The notes: a model not told the origin generated them from the sequence alone. A DNA stretch of 64,000 nucleotides from Actinophytocola sp. (GCF_009379765.1 NZ_WHTD01000013.1:1-64000), one strand, 5' to 3'; shown: positions 25,240-34,677, counted from the stretch's first letter. Translations and numbers: made by a program.

Positions 25240-25542
25240 TCACACCCGCTGCGTCATCGCGTCGGCGTGGGCCTGGTCGGTGTCATCCACCGTCCGAGAC
25301 ACCGCGTCCAGCGCGCGAGCCACCCCGTCGAGCCTGCCCTCGGCGGCACCGAACTCGGTGTTCAGCAGGCTGTTGAGGTCGTCGACCGCGGTGGAGACAG
25401 CCGCCGAGCTGGGCAGCTCGCCGTATGCCGCGGGGACCGAGCAGACCTGCGGGAAGGTGTCGGCGATCTCGCCGTACTTGGACGTGTAGTCCTGCGCCTT
25501 CTGTATGCAGGCGTTGATCGCCTCGATGTTGTAGGACGCCAT
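25240..25542 (-). CDS. Small ESX-type (WXG100-like) helical protein
   Basis: The 100-residue product is predicted to be two helices: MASYNIEAINACIQKAQDYT and on, then AAVSTAVDDLNSLLNTEFGA and on. This is the length and layout of WXG100 proteins, but the central turn reads PAAYGELPSS, without a clear Trp-x-Gly. It starts at the ATG preceded by GAAGGGG. It is 16 bp before the WXG100-transglycosylase gene and may pair with that protein's N-terminal domain for export. Confidence 0.7.
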   Translation of the reverse strand: MASYNIEAINACIQKAQDYTSKYGEIADTFPQVCSVPAAYGELPSSAAVSTAVDDLNSLLNTEFGAAEGRLDGVARALDAVSRTVDDTDQAHADAMTQRV

Positions 25543-25626
25543 GTTCACCCCTTCGCCCACCCCCGGTGCGGCCTGCGCCTCTGACGGCGCCGCCCGCCCT
25601 GTGGTTCCGCCGTGCACTCTAGGGAC

Positions 25627-26397
25627 TCAGACCTCGTCGAGCAGCTCGCGCAGGCACATGGCCAACCGCTGGTTGTCGGCCGGGGTGACCGTGCTCCACA
25701 GCCGGCCGTGGTTGTTGGGCCTGGCCAGGTAGACGTACCGGCCCTGCGCCGTGTCATGGAACGCGACGATCCGGTCGGCGCGGACCATCCGCTGGTCACG
25801 CTGCATACGCGAGGCGCAGAACTGACCGCGGATACCCATGCCGGCGACCATGTCCGACATCGTCTTGGCGTCGGAGTTGGCGACGCCGCCACGCATCAGG
25901 GCGGCGGCGAACTCGCGCCGGTCGCCGCCCGACTCCTTGTCGGCGGCCTTGAGCACGTCGGTGGGCACGCTGACCGAGTAGCCGGGCCCGGCGAGCACGT
26001 CGCCCGCGACGGACACGGCCGCCTCGGCGATGGCGGTGTCCCGGGCGGGGATCAGCCACACCTCGCCACCGTCGACGGCGGCGAGCAGCGCGGAGTGGCC
26101 GGAGACCACCGCGAGAGAGGAGATCTGGCGGTCGGTCCACACCCAGCTGTCGAGGCAGACCTGGGGGTGGGCGAGGAGGCTCAGGAGGTCGGCGAGCTCC
26201 GGCTTGGCGCGCTCACCGTCGGCGAGGCCACGCTGCTGGAGACCGGCGAGCGCCTGGGCCACCAGCTGGGCGCGCTCGGTGTGCGTCTTCCCCGGGCTCG
26301 GCACACCGAGCGCCTCGTGCTTGCGTGGCAGTCGCTCGCGCTCCCAGAGCACGTCGAACTCGAGTGCGGAGAGCACCACGGTCCCGCTTGCGGCCAT
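25627..26397 (-). CDS. EspG-family ESX secretion chaperone
   Basis: The 256-residue protein looks like EspG: the start VVLSALEFDVLWERERLPRK, a central VWTDRQISSLAVVSGHSALL, and the C-terminal GQFCASRMQRDQRMVRADRI. In mycobacteria EspG binds PE-PPE pairs in the cytoplasm and keeps them soluble before type VII export. The gene immediately upstream encodes the PPE-like protein, with three bases between them, so this pairing is very likely here too. Confidence 0.87.
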   Translation of the reverse strand: MAASGTVVLSALEFDVLWERERLPRKHEALGVPSPGKTHTERAQLVAQALAGLQQRGLADGERAKPELADLLSLLAHPQVCLDSWVWTDRQISSLAVVSGHSALLAAVDGGEVWLIPARDTAIAEAAVSVAGDVLAGPGYSVSVPTDVLKAADKESGGDRREFAAALMRGGVANSDAKTMSDMVAGMGIRGQFCASRMQRDQRMVRADRIVAFHDTAQGRYVYLARPNNHGRLWSTVTPADNQRLAMCLRELLDEV

Positions 26398-26400
26398 GCG

Positions 26401-27621
26401 TCAGACGCGGTCTTCATCCGGGTCGTCGCCGATCGACTCGGGCGCCACCACCCGGTCGTCGTCGAACACGTCCCCGGAGTCGATACCGAAGCGGCGCACG
26501 TGCTCCTGGTCGTCCTCACCTTCACCACGCCGGCCGCCCGCGGCCGGCTGCATGATCGAGGATCCCGGCCGCCCGGTCTTGGCGCCGAACCGCTCGGCGT
26601 TGCGGGCGGCCCGGGTCTCTTCCTCGGGTGCCGCACCCAGCGGGGTGGCCCCCTTGACCGGTGTCTTTCCGGCTCCGCCCGCACCGCCGCCGCGCAGCGT
26701 GCGGTCGCCCTGCGCGCCCGCGCCGGCCCCGCCCGCACCGCCTGCGCCCATCATGGCCGCGGCTTCGCCCATGACCATCGGGTTGAGCGGCGGTCGCAGG
26801 CCGCCGGGCCCCGCTCCGGGCGCGGTCGGCAGGCCCGGCTGGCTGACCGGCCCGACGCCGGTGGTGTTGCCGGGCAGCCCGACGTTCGGCGGGCCACCGG
26901 CCGTCGGCGGGAGCCCGCCGCCACCACCGCCACCGGTCGCGAGAGGCACGTTGTTCCCGCCACCACCACCGCCGGTCCCGGCGGCCGAAGGGTTGAGCCC
27001 GCCGTTCGGCGAGTACCCGGAGATGGTGGTCGTGCCGATGTTCTGCTCGACGGGCTGCGCGACGAGGTTCATGCCGGGCGGCACCGGGAGGGCCTGCGAC
27101 CGGCCGAGCGCGTCGGAGCTGCTGGACTGGTAGCCGTTCATGCCGTCGACGGCCTGGTCCCGCGCCTCGTTGGTGGCGCGAACGTCCTCGGCGTGGTCAG
27201 TGGTGTAGCCGAACACCCCGGCGACCCGGTCGCCGAAGTTCTCCTGGGAGGGGCCGCGCAGGACGGAGGATTCGGGCGCGGAGTTGCGGGTGGTGGAGAA
27301 GCTGGCGCCCTGGGTGTCGACCCCCTTGGCGGAGTCGGTCACGGGCTCCTGAGCGTCGTCGGCGTAGATGGAGGCGTTCTCCGTGGCGCCAGCGCCACCC
27401 TCCGACGCCTCGCCCTGCCAGGTGACCCCGACCTTCTCGAGCCCCTTGCGGAGCGTCTTGTCGGTCTCGGCGAGCCCGTCGGCGAGGCTGACGAGCGCGG
27501 CTACGGCATTGTGCAGCGTCTCGGACCCGGCCCCGTCCCGAAGCCCGTCGACCTGCTGAGCGAGCTCCTCGTTCGAATAACCATTGAAGCGCAGATTGCT
27601 GAGTCCGTAGTCCCCGTCCAT
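26401..27621 (-). CDS. PPE-like type VII secretion substrate with Gly/Pro-rich tail
   Basis: The 406-residue product has a helical N-terminal domain of about 165 residues with a WxG turn (Trp68-Gly70, GVTWQGEASEGG). It is followed by a long low-complexity region rich in Gly, Pro and Ala (GGGGGGNNVPLATGGGGGGG and similar). The tail ends with an acidic segment rich in Asp (DSGDVFDDDRVVAPESIGDD). The layout is that of PPE proteins outside mycobacteria. The partner may be one of the small helical proteins in the same module. Confidence 0.8.
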   Translation of the reverse strand: MDGDYGLSNLRFNGYSNEELAQQVDGLRDGAGSETLHNAVAALVSLADGLAETDKTLRKGLEKVGVTWQGEASEGGAGATENASIYADDAQEPVTDSAKGVDTQGASFSTTRNSAPESSVLRGPSQENFGDRVAGVFGYTTDHAEDVRATNEARDQAVDGMNGYQSSSSDALGRSQALPVPPGMNLVAQPVEQNIGTTTISGYSPNGGLNPSAAGTGGGGGGNNVPLATGGGGGGGLPPTAGGPPNVGLPGNTTGVGPVSQPGLPTAPGAGPGGLRPPLNPMVMGEAAAMMGAGGAGGAGAGAQGDRTLRGGGAGGAGKTPVKGATPLGAAPEEETRAARNAERFGAKTGRPGSSIMQPAAGGRRGEGEDDQEHVRRFGIDSGDVFDDDRVVAPESIGDDPDEDRV

Positions 27622-27628
27622 AACTCCC

Positions 27629-28279
27629 TCACCTCAACGTCTGCAAAGTCTGAATCGCCATACCGGCCGCCGTCTCCGCCATCTGACACAACTGGTCGAG
27701 CGTGAACTTATGGTCGGAGTCGTTGTCCGCAGTCACCATGAGCTGCTGACCATCTGCCACGTCGACCGACGTGGCACAGTCGACGGTCTTACTTCCCCCG
27801 GCACCGCGGAACCAGTACGTGGCTGCCGGATATCCCGCTACTTCGGCAAGCCGCGCTTCCACGTTCCGCTTGCCCGTCAACCAGGGGCCGATTCCCTCGT
27901 CCGTGATGGCCACGACCTCGTAGCCGTAGAAGGTCTCGACGGTCGCGATGTCGAGATCACACGCCGGCCCGGCGAACTCACCCTCCGCGGTCTTCGGGCT
28001 TGGAGGGTCGGTGATCCCCAACTGAGTGAGCTGGGCCTGGGTGAACAGCGTGCACGGCTTGACCCCGTCGAGCGGCAGGTCCGCCGGCCGTGGCGGGATC
28101 TCGACCGTCGGATCGGCATCGCCCGATTCGCTCGGCGCGTCAGACGAATTCGGCGGTGCCTCGTTCGTCTCGGTGGTGTCCCCCGGGGTCGCGGTGCCAC
28201 CGGTGGAGTCAGTACATCCACTGGCGAGCGCGAGCAGCAACACGCCCATGATCACCCGCTCTGAACCTCGAATCGGCAC
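27629..28279 (-). CDS. DUF3558 lipoprotein
   Basis: The 216-residue product has a lipobox LASGC (Cys22) after a short hydrophobic stretch. A Thr/Ser/Pro-rich linker follows, then a DUF3558 domain with PCTLFTQAQLTQLGI, two conserved Cys (ACDLDI, VDCATSVDVADGQQL) and a C-terminal LDQLCQMAETAAGM. DUF3558 proteins are common outer-face lipoproteins in Actinobacteria, often next to ESX-type genes. The start is GTG at 28279 or the GTG or ATG about ten codons later. It lies three bases after the upstream helical-protein gene. Confidence 0.85.
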   Translation of the reverse strand: MPIRGSERVIMGVLLLALASGCTDSTGGTATPGDTTETNEAPPNSSDAPSESGDADPTVEIPPRPADLPLDGVKPCTLFTQAQLTQLGITDPPSPKTAEGEFAGPACDLDIATVETFYGYEVVAITDEGIGPWLTGKRNVEARLAEVAGYPAATYWFRGAGGSKTVDCATSVDVADGQQLMVTADNDSDHKFTLDQLCQMAETAAGMAIQTLQTLR

Positions 28280-28282
28280 TAC

Positions 28283-28675
28283 CTAACGCCCCTTGAACGC
28301 GGCTTCGATCTGGTCCTCGGTGTACCCGTAGGCCTTCGCGGTGTCGCCCAGCTGCACGGCGAGCTTCTTGAGGCCGGTGATGTACTCCAGGACGCGATTG
28401 GCGTACGAGTCGTCGGCGGCGAGGAGCCGATCGTTCCACGCGGACGCGATACGGGTGCTCACATCGTCCGAGCCGGGCGGGTCGATGCGCATGTCGCGGC
28501 GCGCGTTCCGCCAGGTTTCCCGAAGGGCGTCCGCCTGACCCTCGATGATCTTGGCGGCGGCCAGGACGTTGTGTTGGTCAACCGTGAAGGTGCCGGACGT
28601 GACGCCGCGGGTGGCTTTCTCCACCTGCGAGAACGCCTCGCTGATGCCGCGGCCGAAGTCACCGATGATCTGCAT
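28283..28675 (-). CDS. ESX-associated helical protein
   Basis: The 130-residue product is almost entirely helical (AFSQVEKATRGVTSGTFTVD, ALRETWRNARRDMRID, LLAADDSYANRVLEYITGLK). It resembles ESX-associated coiled proteins but lacks a strict WxG turn; SAWNDRLL is the nearest match. The ATG at 28675 follows GGGGAG. It is the first gene of the six-gene module and its 125-bp upstream gap should hold the promoter. Function is inferred from context only. Confidence 0.65.
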   Translation of the reverse strand: MQIIGDFGRGISEAFSQVEKATRGVTSGTFTVDQHNVLAAAKIIEGQADALRETWRNARRDMRIDPPGSDDVSTRIASAWNDRLLAADDSYANRVLEYITGLKKLAVQLGDTAKAYGYTEDQIEAAFKGR

Positions 28676-28774
28676 CCCCGACGCTCCCCACTCGTTGTGA
28701 CTGACCGATCCCGCTCCGCAGGCTACCAAGGCCACAGTAAGGCCGACCTGAACTTTGACGAAGAAAAGCCGGGC

Positions 28775-28801
28775 ACGGTTCCGCTGAAAGGGGGAACCCG
28801 T
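28775..28801 (-). terminator. Terminator after purD
   Basis: On the minus strand the arms ACGG-TTCC and GGAACCGT pair over eight base pairs with one bulged base. The sequence that follows contains CTTTTCTT. It touches the purD stop codon and separates purD from the ESX-type module. Confidence 0.55.
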
Positions 28802-30057
28802 CAGAGCGGGGTGACCTCGCCCTTCGTGGCCCTCAGCGCGATGTCGGTGCGGTGATGGGAGCCGGCCAGGTGCACCAGCGCCACCTTCCGGTACGCCTCC
28901 TCGCGCGCGGCCGGCAGGGTGTCCCCGGAGCCGACCACCGACAGGACGCGACCGCCCGACGACACGATCGCGCCGTCTTCGCGGCGGCGGGTGCCGGCGT
29001 GCAGGATGCCGTCGGACTCCGAGCCGGTGATCACGTCGCCCGAGCGGGCGAAGCCCGGGTAGCCCTCGGCCGCGATCACGACTGTCACCGCGGCGCCGTC
29101 GGACCACTCCGGGGCGGGGTGGGCGGCCAACGTGCCGGTCGCGGTCGCGAGCAGCAGCCCCGTGAGCGGGGTGCGCAGCAACGCCAGCACGGCCTGGGTC
29201 TCCGGGTCGCCGAAGCGGCAGTTGAACTCGATCACCTGCGGGCCGGACGACGTCAGCGCCAGGCCCGCGTACAGCAGACCCGAGAACGGGCGACCACGCG
29301 CCGCCAGCTCGTTGACCACCGGCTGGACGATCTTCGCGACCACCTCGTCGACCAGGCCGGCGGGTGCCCACGGCAGCGGGGCGTACGCGCCCATCCCGCC
29401 GGTGTTCGGGCCCGCGTCGCCGTCGCCGACGCGCTTGAAGTCCTGCGCGGGCAGCAGCGGCACGACCGTCGTGTTGTCGACCAGGCAGAACAGCGACGCC
29501 TCCGAACCGTCCAGGAACGTCTCCAGCAGGACCGGGTGGCCGTCCTCGAGCAGTGTCATCGCGTGCGCGCGGGCCGCGGCCAGGTCATCGGTGACGGCGA
29601 CGCCCTTGCCGGCCGCCAGGCCGTCGTCCTTCACGACCCAGGTCGGGCCGAAGCGACGCAGCGCGGCGTCGAGCTTGGCCGGGTTGTCCACGATCTCGGC
29701 GTGCGCGGTCGGCACACCCGCCGCCGCCATCACGTCCTTCGCGAACGCCTTCGACCCCTCGATGCGTGACGCCTCGGCGGACGGGCCGAAGCAGGCGATG
29801 CCCACCTCACGCACCGCGTCGGCCGCGCCCGCGACGAGTGGCATCTCCGGGCCGACCACGACCAGGTCGGCCCGCCACTCCACGGCGAGGTCGGCCAACG
29901 CCGACGGCTCGGTGACGTCGACACCATAGGACTCGGCAAGAGCCGCGGTGCCGGCATTGCCCGGCGCACACGCCAGCGCGGTCACCGCTGGGTCGTGGGA
30001 CAGCGCGAGCACCAGCGCGTGCTCACGCGCGCCCGACCCGATCACCAGGACACGCAC
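28801..30057 (-). CDS. purD: Phosphoribosylamine-glycine ligase
   Basis: The 418-residue ATP-grasp enzyme makes GAR from phosphoribosylamine, glycine and ATP, the second step of purine synthesis. It has the start [59 protein letters not shown] and the PurD signature [11 protein letters not shown]. The GTG start has TACGCT eight bases upstream, consistent with a leaderless message. Length and motifs are normal. Confidence 0.97.
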   Translation of the reverse strand: MRVLVIGSGAREHALVLALSHDPAVTALACAPGNAGTAALAESYGVDVTEPSALADLAVEWRADLVVVGPEMPLVAGAADAVREVGIACFGPSAEASRIEGSKAFAKDVMAAAGVPTAHAEIVDNPAKLDAALRRFGPTWVVKDDGLAAGKGVAVTDDLAAARAHAMTLLEDGHPVLLETFLDGSEASLFCLVDNTTVVPLLPAQDFKRVGDGDAGPNTGGMGAYAPLPWAPAGLVDEVVAKIVQPVVNELAARGRPFSGLLYAGLALTSSGPQVIEFNCRFGDPETQAVLALLRTPLTGLLLATATGTLAAHPAPEWSDGAAVTVVIAAEGYPGFARSGDVITGSESDGILHAGTRRREDGAIVSSGGRVLSVVGSGDTLPAAREEAYRKVALVHLAGSHHRTDIALRATKGEVTPL

Positions 30058-30105
30058 GATCAGAGAGCGTAGATGCCGAAGCGCCGACCTGCTAAATCGG
30101 CACGG

Positions 30106-31092
30106 TCAGTCGGTGCCGAGAGCCCGCTGCGCGCCGGGGTGCAGCGGCACCGGGTCGGTCTCCACGGCGAGCTTGCGGTCGAGGTCGTTCGCGGCCTTGT
30201 GGACCTTCGCCAGGTCGTCCTTCTTGTCGAAGATCAGGTTCGTGATCGCGCACGCGTCGCCCTCGGGGAAGTCGTTGCGCACCAACAGCATGTTCGGCAC
30301 CACGATCGTCGGCACGTCGGCCGCCAGCTGGTAGGTGTCGGCCGGCAGGCTGCCCTCCTCGTACACCGGGTTGATCTCCTGCATCTTCGGCAGCAGCGGG
30401 GTGATGTCGACGAACCTCACGTCGTCCTTCAGTGACGTCGTCAGGTCCGTGACCTCGGGCGTCGGCAGCCCACCCGACCAGACGAAGCCGTCGATCTGGC
30501 CCGACTTCATCTGGTCCACGGTCTGCCGCAGGGCCAGCCGCTGCGCCGACACGTCCGAGGCCGGATCCAGGCCCGCCGACTCCAGCAGGCGGTTCGCGAT
30601 CACCTCGGTGCCCGACTTCGGCGAGCCCGTCGAGATCTTCTTGCCGCGCATGTCCTCGACGCTGTTGATCCCGCTGTCCGCACGCACCACGACCTGCGTG
30701 TAGTTCGAGTAGATCCGGGCCAGCGCCGAGATGTCCTGCTTCTTGCCGTCGAAGCTGCCGGTGCCCTCGACGGCGTCCGCGGCCGTGTCGGCCAGCGAGA
30801 ACGCGATGTCGTAGTCGCCTGCCGCCAGCTGCTGGATGTTCTGCACCGACGCGCCGGTCTCCGCCGCGCTCGCCTTGATCGGCGTGTTGTCGCTGATCAG
30901 CTGCGCCAGCCCGCCTCCGAGCGTGTAGTACACGCCGCCGGTGTTGCCGGTCGCGATGGTGACCCGGCCCTCGGCGGCCTCACACCCACCCGAACCGGAG
31001 TCCTGGGCCGAGTCCGCCGGACGCTTGCCGCCACAGCCGGCCACGACCAGCCCGACGGCCACGACGCCGGCGACGATCCGCGTTGCTCGCAT
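30106..31092 (-). CDS. TAXI-family TRAP transporter substrate-binding lipoprotein
   Basis: The 328-residue product has a lipobox VVAGC (Cys20) and a periplasmic-binding fold of the TAXI type: VTIATGNTGGVYYTLGGGLA, QNIQQLAAGDYDIAFSLADT, RGKKISTGSPKSGTEVIANR and QIDGFVWSGGLPTPEVTDL. It captures a small acid (glutamate- or C4-dicarboxylate-like in known cases) for the fused permease. The permease gene is just upstream, three bases away. The 3' end is 48 bp from the purD start. Confidence 0.92.
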   Translation of the reverse strand: MRATRIVAGVVAVGLVVAGCGGKRPADSAQDSGSGGCEAAEGRVTIATGNTGGVYYTLGGGLAQLISDNTPIKASAAETGASVQNIQQLAAGDYDIAFSLADTAADAVEGTGSFDGKKQDISALARIYSNYTQVVVRADSGINSVEDMRGKKISTGSPKSGTEVIANRLLESAGLDPASDVSAQRLALRQTVDQMKSGQIDGFVWSGGLPTPEVTDLTTSLKDDVRFVDITPLLPKMQEINPVYEEGSLPADTYQLAADVPTIVVPNMLLVRNDFPEGDACAITNLIFDKKDDLAKVHKAANDLDRKLAVETDPVPLHPGAQRALGTD

Positions 31093-31095
31093 GGT

Positions 31096-33276
31096 TCAAG
31101 CTCCTTGTCCTCGAACGGTTTCCCGGGAACGCATGAGGAGATGCACGACGATCGCGACGACGAAGAACCCGACGCCGATCGCGATCGACAGCGGTTGCAG
31201 GTAGAGCAGGAGCAGGGCGGCGACCGCGCACAGGGCCCGCTCCGGCCAGCGCGCCGGCCCGAACAGCCAGCCGCCGGTGAGCACCGCGAGGGCCGCCACG
31301 CCCAGCGCGGAGACCACGGCGACCCACAGCACGGTGCCGGCGGGCTGTTGCAGCAGCAGTGCCGAGCCGTTGTCGGTGAGCACGAACGCGATCGGCACGA
31401 GGAACGCGGGCAGCGTGTACTTCCAGGTCTGCCACATCGTCTTCATCACCGACCCGCCGGTGATCGCGGCCGCGGCCACCGACGCGAGCGCGGTCGGCGG
31501 GGTCACCTCGGACAGCACCGCGTAGTAGAAGATGAACATCGCGACCTCGGGCGGCGCGACGCCCAGGTCGGCGAGCGCGGGGCCGAGCACCACCCAGGCG
31601 ATGATGAACGACGCGGTCACCGGCACCGCGAGGCCGAGCACCCCGACCGCGACCGCGGCGAACACCACGGTCAGCGTCAGCACGACGGTCGGGTTCGTCG
31701 CGAGGGCCTGCGCCGCGTCCACGAGGGCCGCGGCCAACACCTGGCCCAGGCCGGTCTTGGTGATCGTCGAGGTGATCACGCCGGCCGCCGCGCAGACCGC
31801 GATCACCGGCAGCGCGCCGCGGATGCCCTCGGCGAGCGAGTCGGCGAGCGCGCGCAGCCAGCCGAGGAAGGCCGCGACCGGGCCGTCGGCTCCGGCGGTG
31901 ACCAGCCGGGACACCAGCGCGAACAGCGCGGCGACCCCGGTGGCGTAGACGACCGCGGTGAACGGCGGGATGTCCAGCGCCAGGAAGACCACGATGATCG
32001 CGAGCGACAGGAAGTGGTAGCCGCCGCGCAGCAGCAGCGTGCGCACCGGCGGCGTCTCGATGTCCACCCGCTTCGCGCCGAACCGTCGCGCGTCGGCCTC
32101 CACCGCGAACACGATGCCCAGGTAGTACAGCAGTGTCGGCACGATCGCCCAGACCAGCACGGTCAGGTACGAGGTCTCGAGGTACTCGGCGATGATGAAC
32201 GCCGCCGCACCCAGGGTCGGCGGCGACAGGATCGCGCCGATGCCGGACGCCGCGAGCAGCCCGCCCGCGTTCTCCCTGGGATAGCCGGCCTTCCGCAGCA
32301 CCGGCCAGGTGATCGCGCCCAGGCTGACCGTGGTCGCGGTGCCCGAGCCGGACACGGTGCCGAGCAGGAACCCGGACAGCGCCGCGGTCCGGCCGGGCGC
32401 GGTGCGCGAGCGGCGGAACACCGCGAAGCTCAGGTCGACGAAGAACGTGCCGGCACCCGACGACGCGAGCACCGCGCCGTAGATCGTGAACAGCACGATG
32501 TAGGTGGCGGCCACGTCCAGCGGGATGCCGTAGAACCCGCTCTGGTCGTTGTACAGCGCGTTGATGATCTGGCTGAAGTCGACACCGGCGTGCGCGACGT
32601 CCCAGCTCTGCGGCAGGTAGCCGCCGTAGTAGGAGTAGGCGAGGAACACCACGCACACCACGGGAAGCACCAGGCCGGTCGTGCGCCGGGTGGCCTCCAG
32701 GACCAGGATCAGCAGCAGCGTGCCGGCCACGATGTCCGAAGTGGACAGGATGCCCTGGCGGTTCAGGAACGCGTCGTAGCCGCCGCCGAAGTCGCCGATC
32801 GCGAGCGGGATCACCGGGTAGAGCCCGACCAGCAGCGCGATCGCGGCGAACCCCCAGTCGAGCGGACCCGGGTTGTCGTTCCTGGCGAGCGTGGGGGTGT
32901 CGTCATCGGACTCTGCGGACTCTGCGGACTCGGTGGGCTCGGTGGGCTCGACGCGCCGGCCGCGTGGGCGGTAGCAGAGGAACACCAGCGGCAGCGTGAG
33001 GCCGAGGAAGACCACCAGGTAGTACTGGTTGCCCGTGGCGAAGGGCAGGAAGACCTGTTTGAGGACGAGCAGGGCTATCGCGATCGCGACGGCCCACACG
33101 AACAGCTCCACCCGGCCGGACAGCCGCCGCGCCGGGCGCTCCTCGTCGTGCTCCCCCACCGTGTCGCTCAGGTCGGGTCGCTGCTCCTGGGTGCCGACGC
33201 GGACGGGGCTTTCCGACGCGTCGGTGCGCTCCGTTGAGCTCGTCACCAACCGCAACTTACCGGTGACTGCTGCCAC
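31096..33276 (-). CDS. TRAP transporter permease, fused small and large subunits
   Basis: The 726-residue membrane protein combines the 4-helix and 12-helix TRAP subunits (TIGR02123-type fusion). It uses a sodium gradient for import. Two N-terminal helices (VELFVWAVAIAIALLVLK and YYLVVFLGLTLPLVFLC) precede an acidic linker with ESAESAESDDD. The large subunit follows, with GTVSGSGTATTVSLGAITWP and SEVTPPTALASVAAAAITGG. The GTG start at 33276 lacks a clear ribosome site; a GTG ten codons later is possible. It forms an operon with the TAXI binding protein. Confidence 0.93.
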   Translation of the reverse strand: MAAVTGKLRLVTSSTERTDASESPVRVGTQEQRPDLSDTVGEHDEERPARRLSGRVELFVWAVAIAIALLVLKQVFLPFATGNQYYLVVFLGLTLPLVFLCYRPRGRRVEPTEPTESAESAESDDDTPTLARNDNPGPLDWGFAAIALLVGLYPVIPLAIGDFGGGYDAFLNRQGILSTSDIVAGTLLLILVLEATRRTTGLVLPVVCVVFLAYSYYGGYLPQSWDVAHAGVDFSQIINALYNDQSGFYGIPLDVAATYIVLFTIYGAVLASSGAGTFFVDLSFAVFRRSRTAPGRTAALSGFLLGTVSGSGTATTVSLGAITWPVLRKAGYPRENAGGLLAASGIGAILSPPTLGAAAFIIAEYLETSYLTVLVWAIVPTLLYYLGIVFAVEADARRFGAKRVDIETPPVRTLLLRGGYHFLSLAIIVVFLALDIPPFTAVVYATGVAALFALVSRLVTAGADGPVAAFLGWLRALADSLAEGIRGALPVIAVCAAAGVITSTITKTGLGQVLAAALVDAAQALATNPTVVLTLTVVFAAVAVGVLGLAVPVTASFIIAWVVLGPALADLGVAPPEVAMFIFYYAVLSEVTPPTALASVAAAAITGGSVMKTMWQTWKYTLPAFLVPIAFVLTDNGSALLLQQPAGTVLWVAVVSALGVAALAVLTGGWLFGPARWPERALCAVAALLLLYLQPLSIAIGVGFFVVAIVVHLLMRSRETVRGQGA

Positions 33277-33381
33277 ACAGAAGAAATGATCAGCCGCGTT
33301 ATCCCACCGTTGCCTTCGGTGTCCTGTGGTGTTTGCTCATATCGGACAGGATGCGCTGGCCTTTCGAGCGAGGAGGAACCC

Positions 33382-34509
33382 GTGAGTCCGAAGTTCCTGC
33401 GCATGACCGTGGCAGCGGCGGCCGTGCTGACCCTGGTGGGCGCCGCACCGGCGACCGCGGACCGGCCGGTGGCGGCCCAGACGACCGCACACCATCACGG
33501 CGACGACTTCACCGTGGTCGGCCATCGGGGTGCGGCCGGCTACCGGCCGGAGCACACGCTGGCCTCCTACGAGCTGGCGGCGCGGATGGGCGCCGACTAC
33601 GTCGAGCCAGACCTGGTGACCACGAAGGACGGTGTGCTGGTCGCCCGGCACGAGCCGGAGATCGGCGGCACCACCGACGTGGCGCGGCACCCGGAGTTCG
33701 CGAGCCGCAAGACGACCAAGTCGCTGGACGGCGTCGAGGTGACCGGCTGGTTCACCGAGGACTTCACGCTGGCCGAGCTGAAGACGCTGCGCGCGGCCGA
33801 GCGGATCCCCGATGTCCGCCAGCACAACACGATCTACGACGGCCGGTACGAGGTCCCGACCTTCCAGGAGGTGATCGACCTGTCGAAGCGGCTGTCCCGT
33901 GAGCTGCACCGGGAGATCGGCATCTACCCGGAGACCAAGCACCCCACCTTCTTCCGCAAGCAGGGCAAGGCGCTGGAGCCGACGCTGGTGTCCATCCTCG
34001 ACAAGAACGGGTTGAACCGGCGCGGCGCGAAGGTGTACGTGCAGTCGTTCGAGGTGTCGAACCTCAAGGAGCTCGACCCGAAGCTGACCGTGCCGCTGGT
34101 GCAGCTGACCGGGGCGACCGGGGCGCCGTTCGACTTCGTGGACTCCGGTGACCCGCGCACCTACGCCGACATGACGACCGCGTCCGGCCTGCGTGACGTG
34201 GCCCGCTACGCCGACGGGCTGGGCCCGGACAAGAACCAGGTCATCCCGCGGGACTCGGCAGGCTTCCTGCTGTCGCCGACGTCGCTGGTGCGGGACGCGC
34301 ACCGGGCCGGGCTGACCGTGCACCCGTACACCTTCCGCGCGGAGAACTCGTTCCTGCCGGCGGACTTCCGGTCCTCCACCGTGGCCGCCGAGTACGGCGA
34401 CCTGTTCGCGGAGATCGCGACGTTCCGGGCAGCGGGCATCGACGGGTTGTTCACGGACAACTCGGACGTGGCGATCGCCCAGCGGGACGACCGCTTGGCC
34501 CGACGCTAG
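33382..34509 (+). CDS. Secreted glycerophosphodiester phosphodiesterase
   Basis: The 375-residue product has a Sec signal peptide (LRMTVAAAAVLTLVGAAPATA) and a GDPD TIM-barrel domain. The catalytic residues are in VVGHRGAAGYRPEHT, DYVEPDLVTTKDGVLVARHE and EIGIYPETKHP, with FTDNSDVA at the end. It is of the GlpQ type, which releases glycerol 3-phosphate from glycerophosphodiesters outside the cell. The GTG start is fixed by AGGAGGAA at 33371-33378. It is divergent from the TRAP operon, and an intrinsic terminator follows. Confidence 0.93.
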   Translation: MSPKFLRMTVAAAAVLTLVGAAPATADRPVAAQTTAHHHGDDFTVVGHRGAAGYRPEHTLASYELAARMGADYVEPDLVTTKDGVLVARHEPEIGGTTDVARHPEFASRKTTKSLDGVEVTGWFTEDFTLAELKTLRAAERIPDVRQHNTIYDGRYEVPTFQEVIDLSKRLSRELHREIGIYPETKHPTFFRKQGKALEPTLVSILDKNGLNRRGAKVYVQSFEVSNLKELDPKLTVPLVQLTGATGAPFDFVDSGDPRTYADMTTASGLRDVARYADGLGPDKNQVIPRDSAGFLLSPTSLVRDAHRAGLTVHPYTFRAENSFLPADFRSSTVAAEYGDLFAEIATFRAAGIDGLFTDNSDVAIAQRDDRLARR

Positions 34510-34519
34510 TCGGCTGGCG

Positions 34520-34553
34520 AAGGCCGCCCTCGTCGCGTTTCGGGGGCGGCTTT
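34520..34553 (+). terminator. Intrinsic-type terminator after the phosphodiesterase gene
   Basis: AAGGCCGCCC at 34520-34529 pairs with GGGCGGCTTT at 34544-34553 over ten base pairs including one G-T pair, with a 14-base loop. The downstream sequence CGTGTTGTTG is T-rich for this genome. It starts ten bases after the stop codon. Confidence 0.75.
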
Positions 34554-34591
34554 CGTGTTGTTGCCGGGCGTGGCCTCCGGCCCCGGGATCC

Positions 34592-34614
34592 AGCGTACGG
34601 GCGGGCACCGACAA
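34592..34614 (-). promoter_or_regulatory. DNA-damage (RecA-NDp/PafBC-type) promoter motif, leftward
   Basis: On the minus strand TTGTCGGTG is followed by eight bases and TACGCT. This matches the mycobacterial RecA-independent damage promoter TTGTCRGTG-N8-TANNNT at every fixed position. Transcription would run away from the palindrome and antisense to the phosphodiesterase gene. No gene follows in that direction. Confidence 0.6.
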
Positions 34615-34654
34615 TCCGTGGCTGTCCACAGGCGGCTGTCCACAGAGGCCGGAA

Positions 34655-34677
34655 CCGTCGGTGCCCGCCGGTAGAAT
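34655..34677 (+). promoter_or_regulatory. DNA-damage (RecA-NDp/PafBC-type) promoter motif, rightward
   Basis: CCGTCGGTG, eight bases, then TAGAAT. It matches the same motif except for the first two bases. Transcription would run towards purA in the antisense direction. It mirrors the leftward motif in the other arm. Confidence 0.5.

Noticed and set aside
32905-32945. Short tandem repeat (CGGACTCTG-type) in the TRAP permease gene
   Set aside because: It codes for an acidic linker (ESAESAES) in frame and is normal low-complexity coding sequence.
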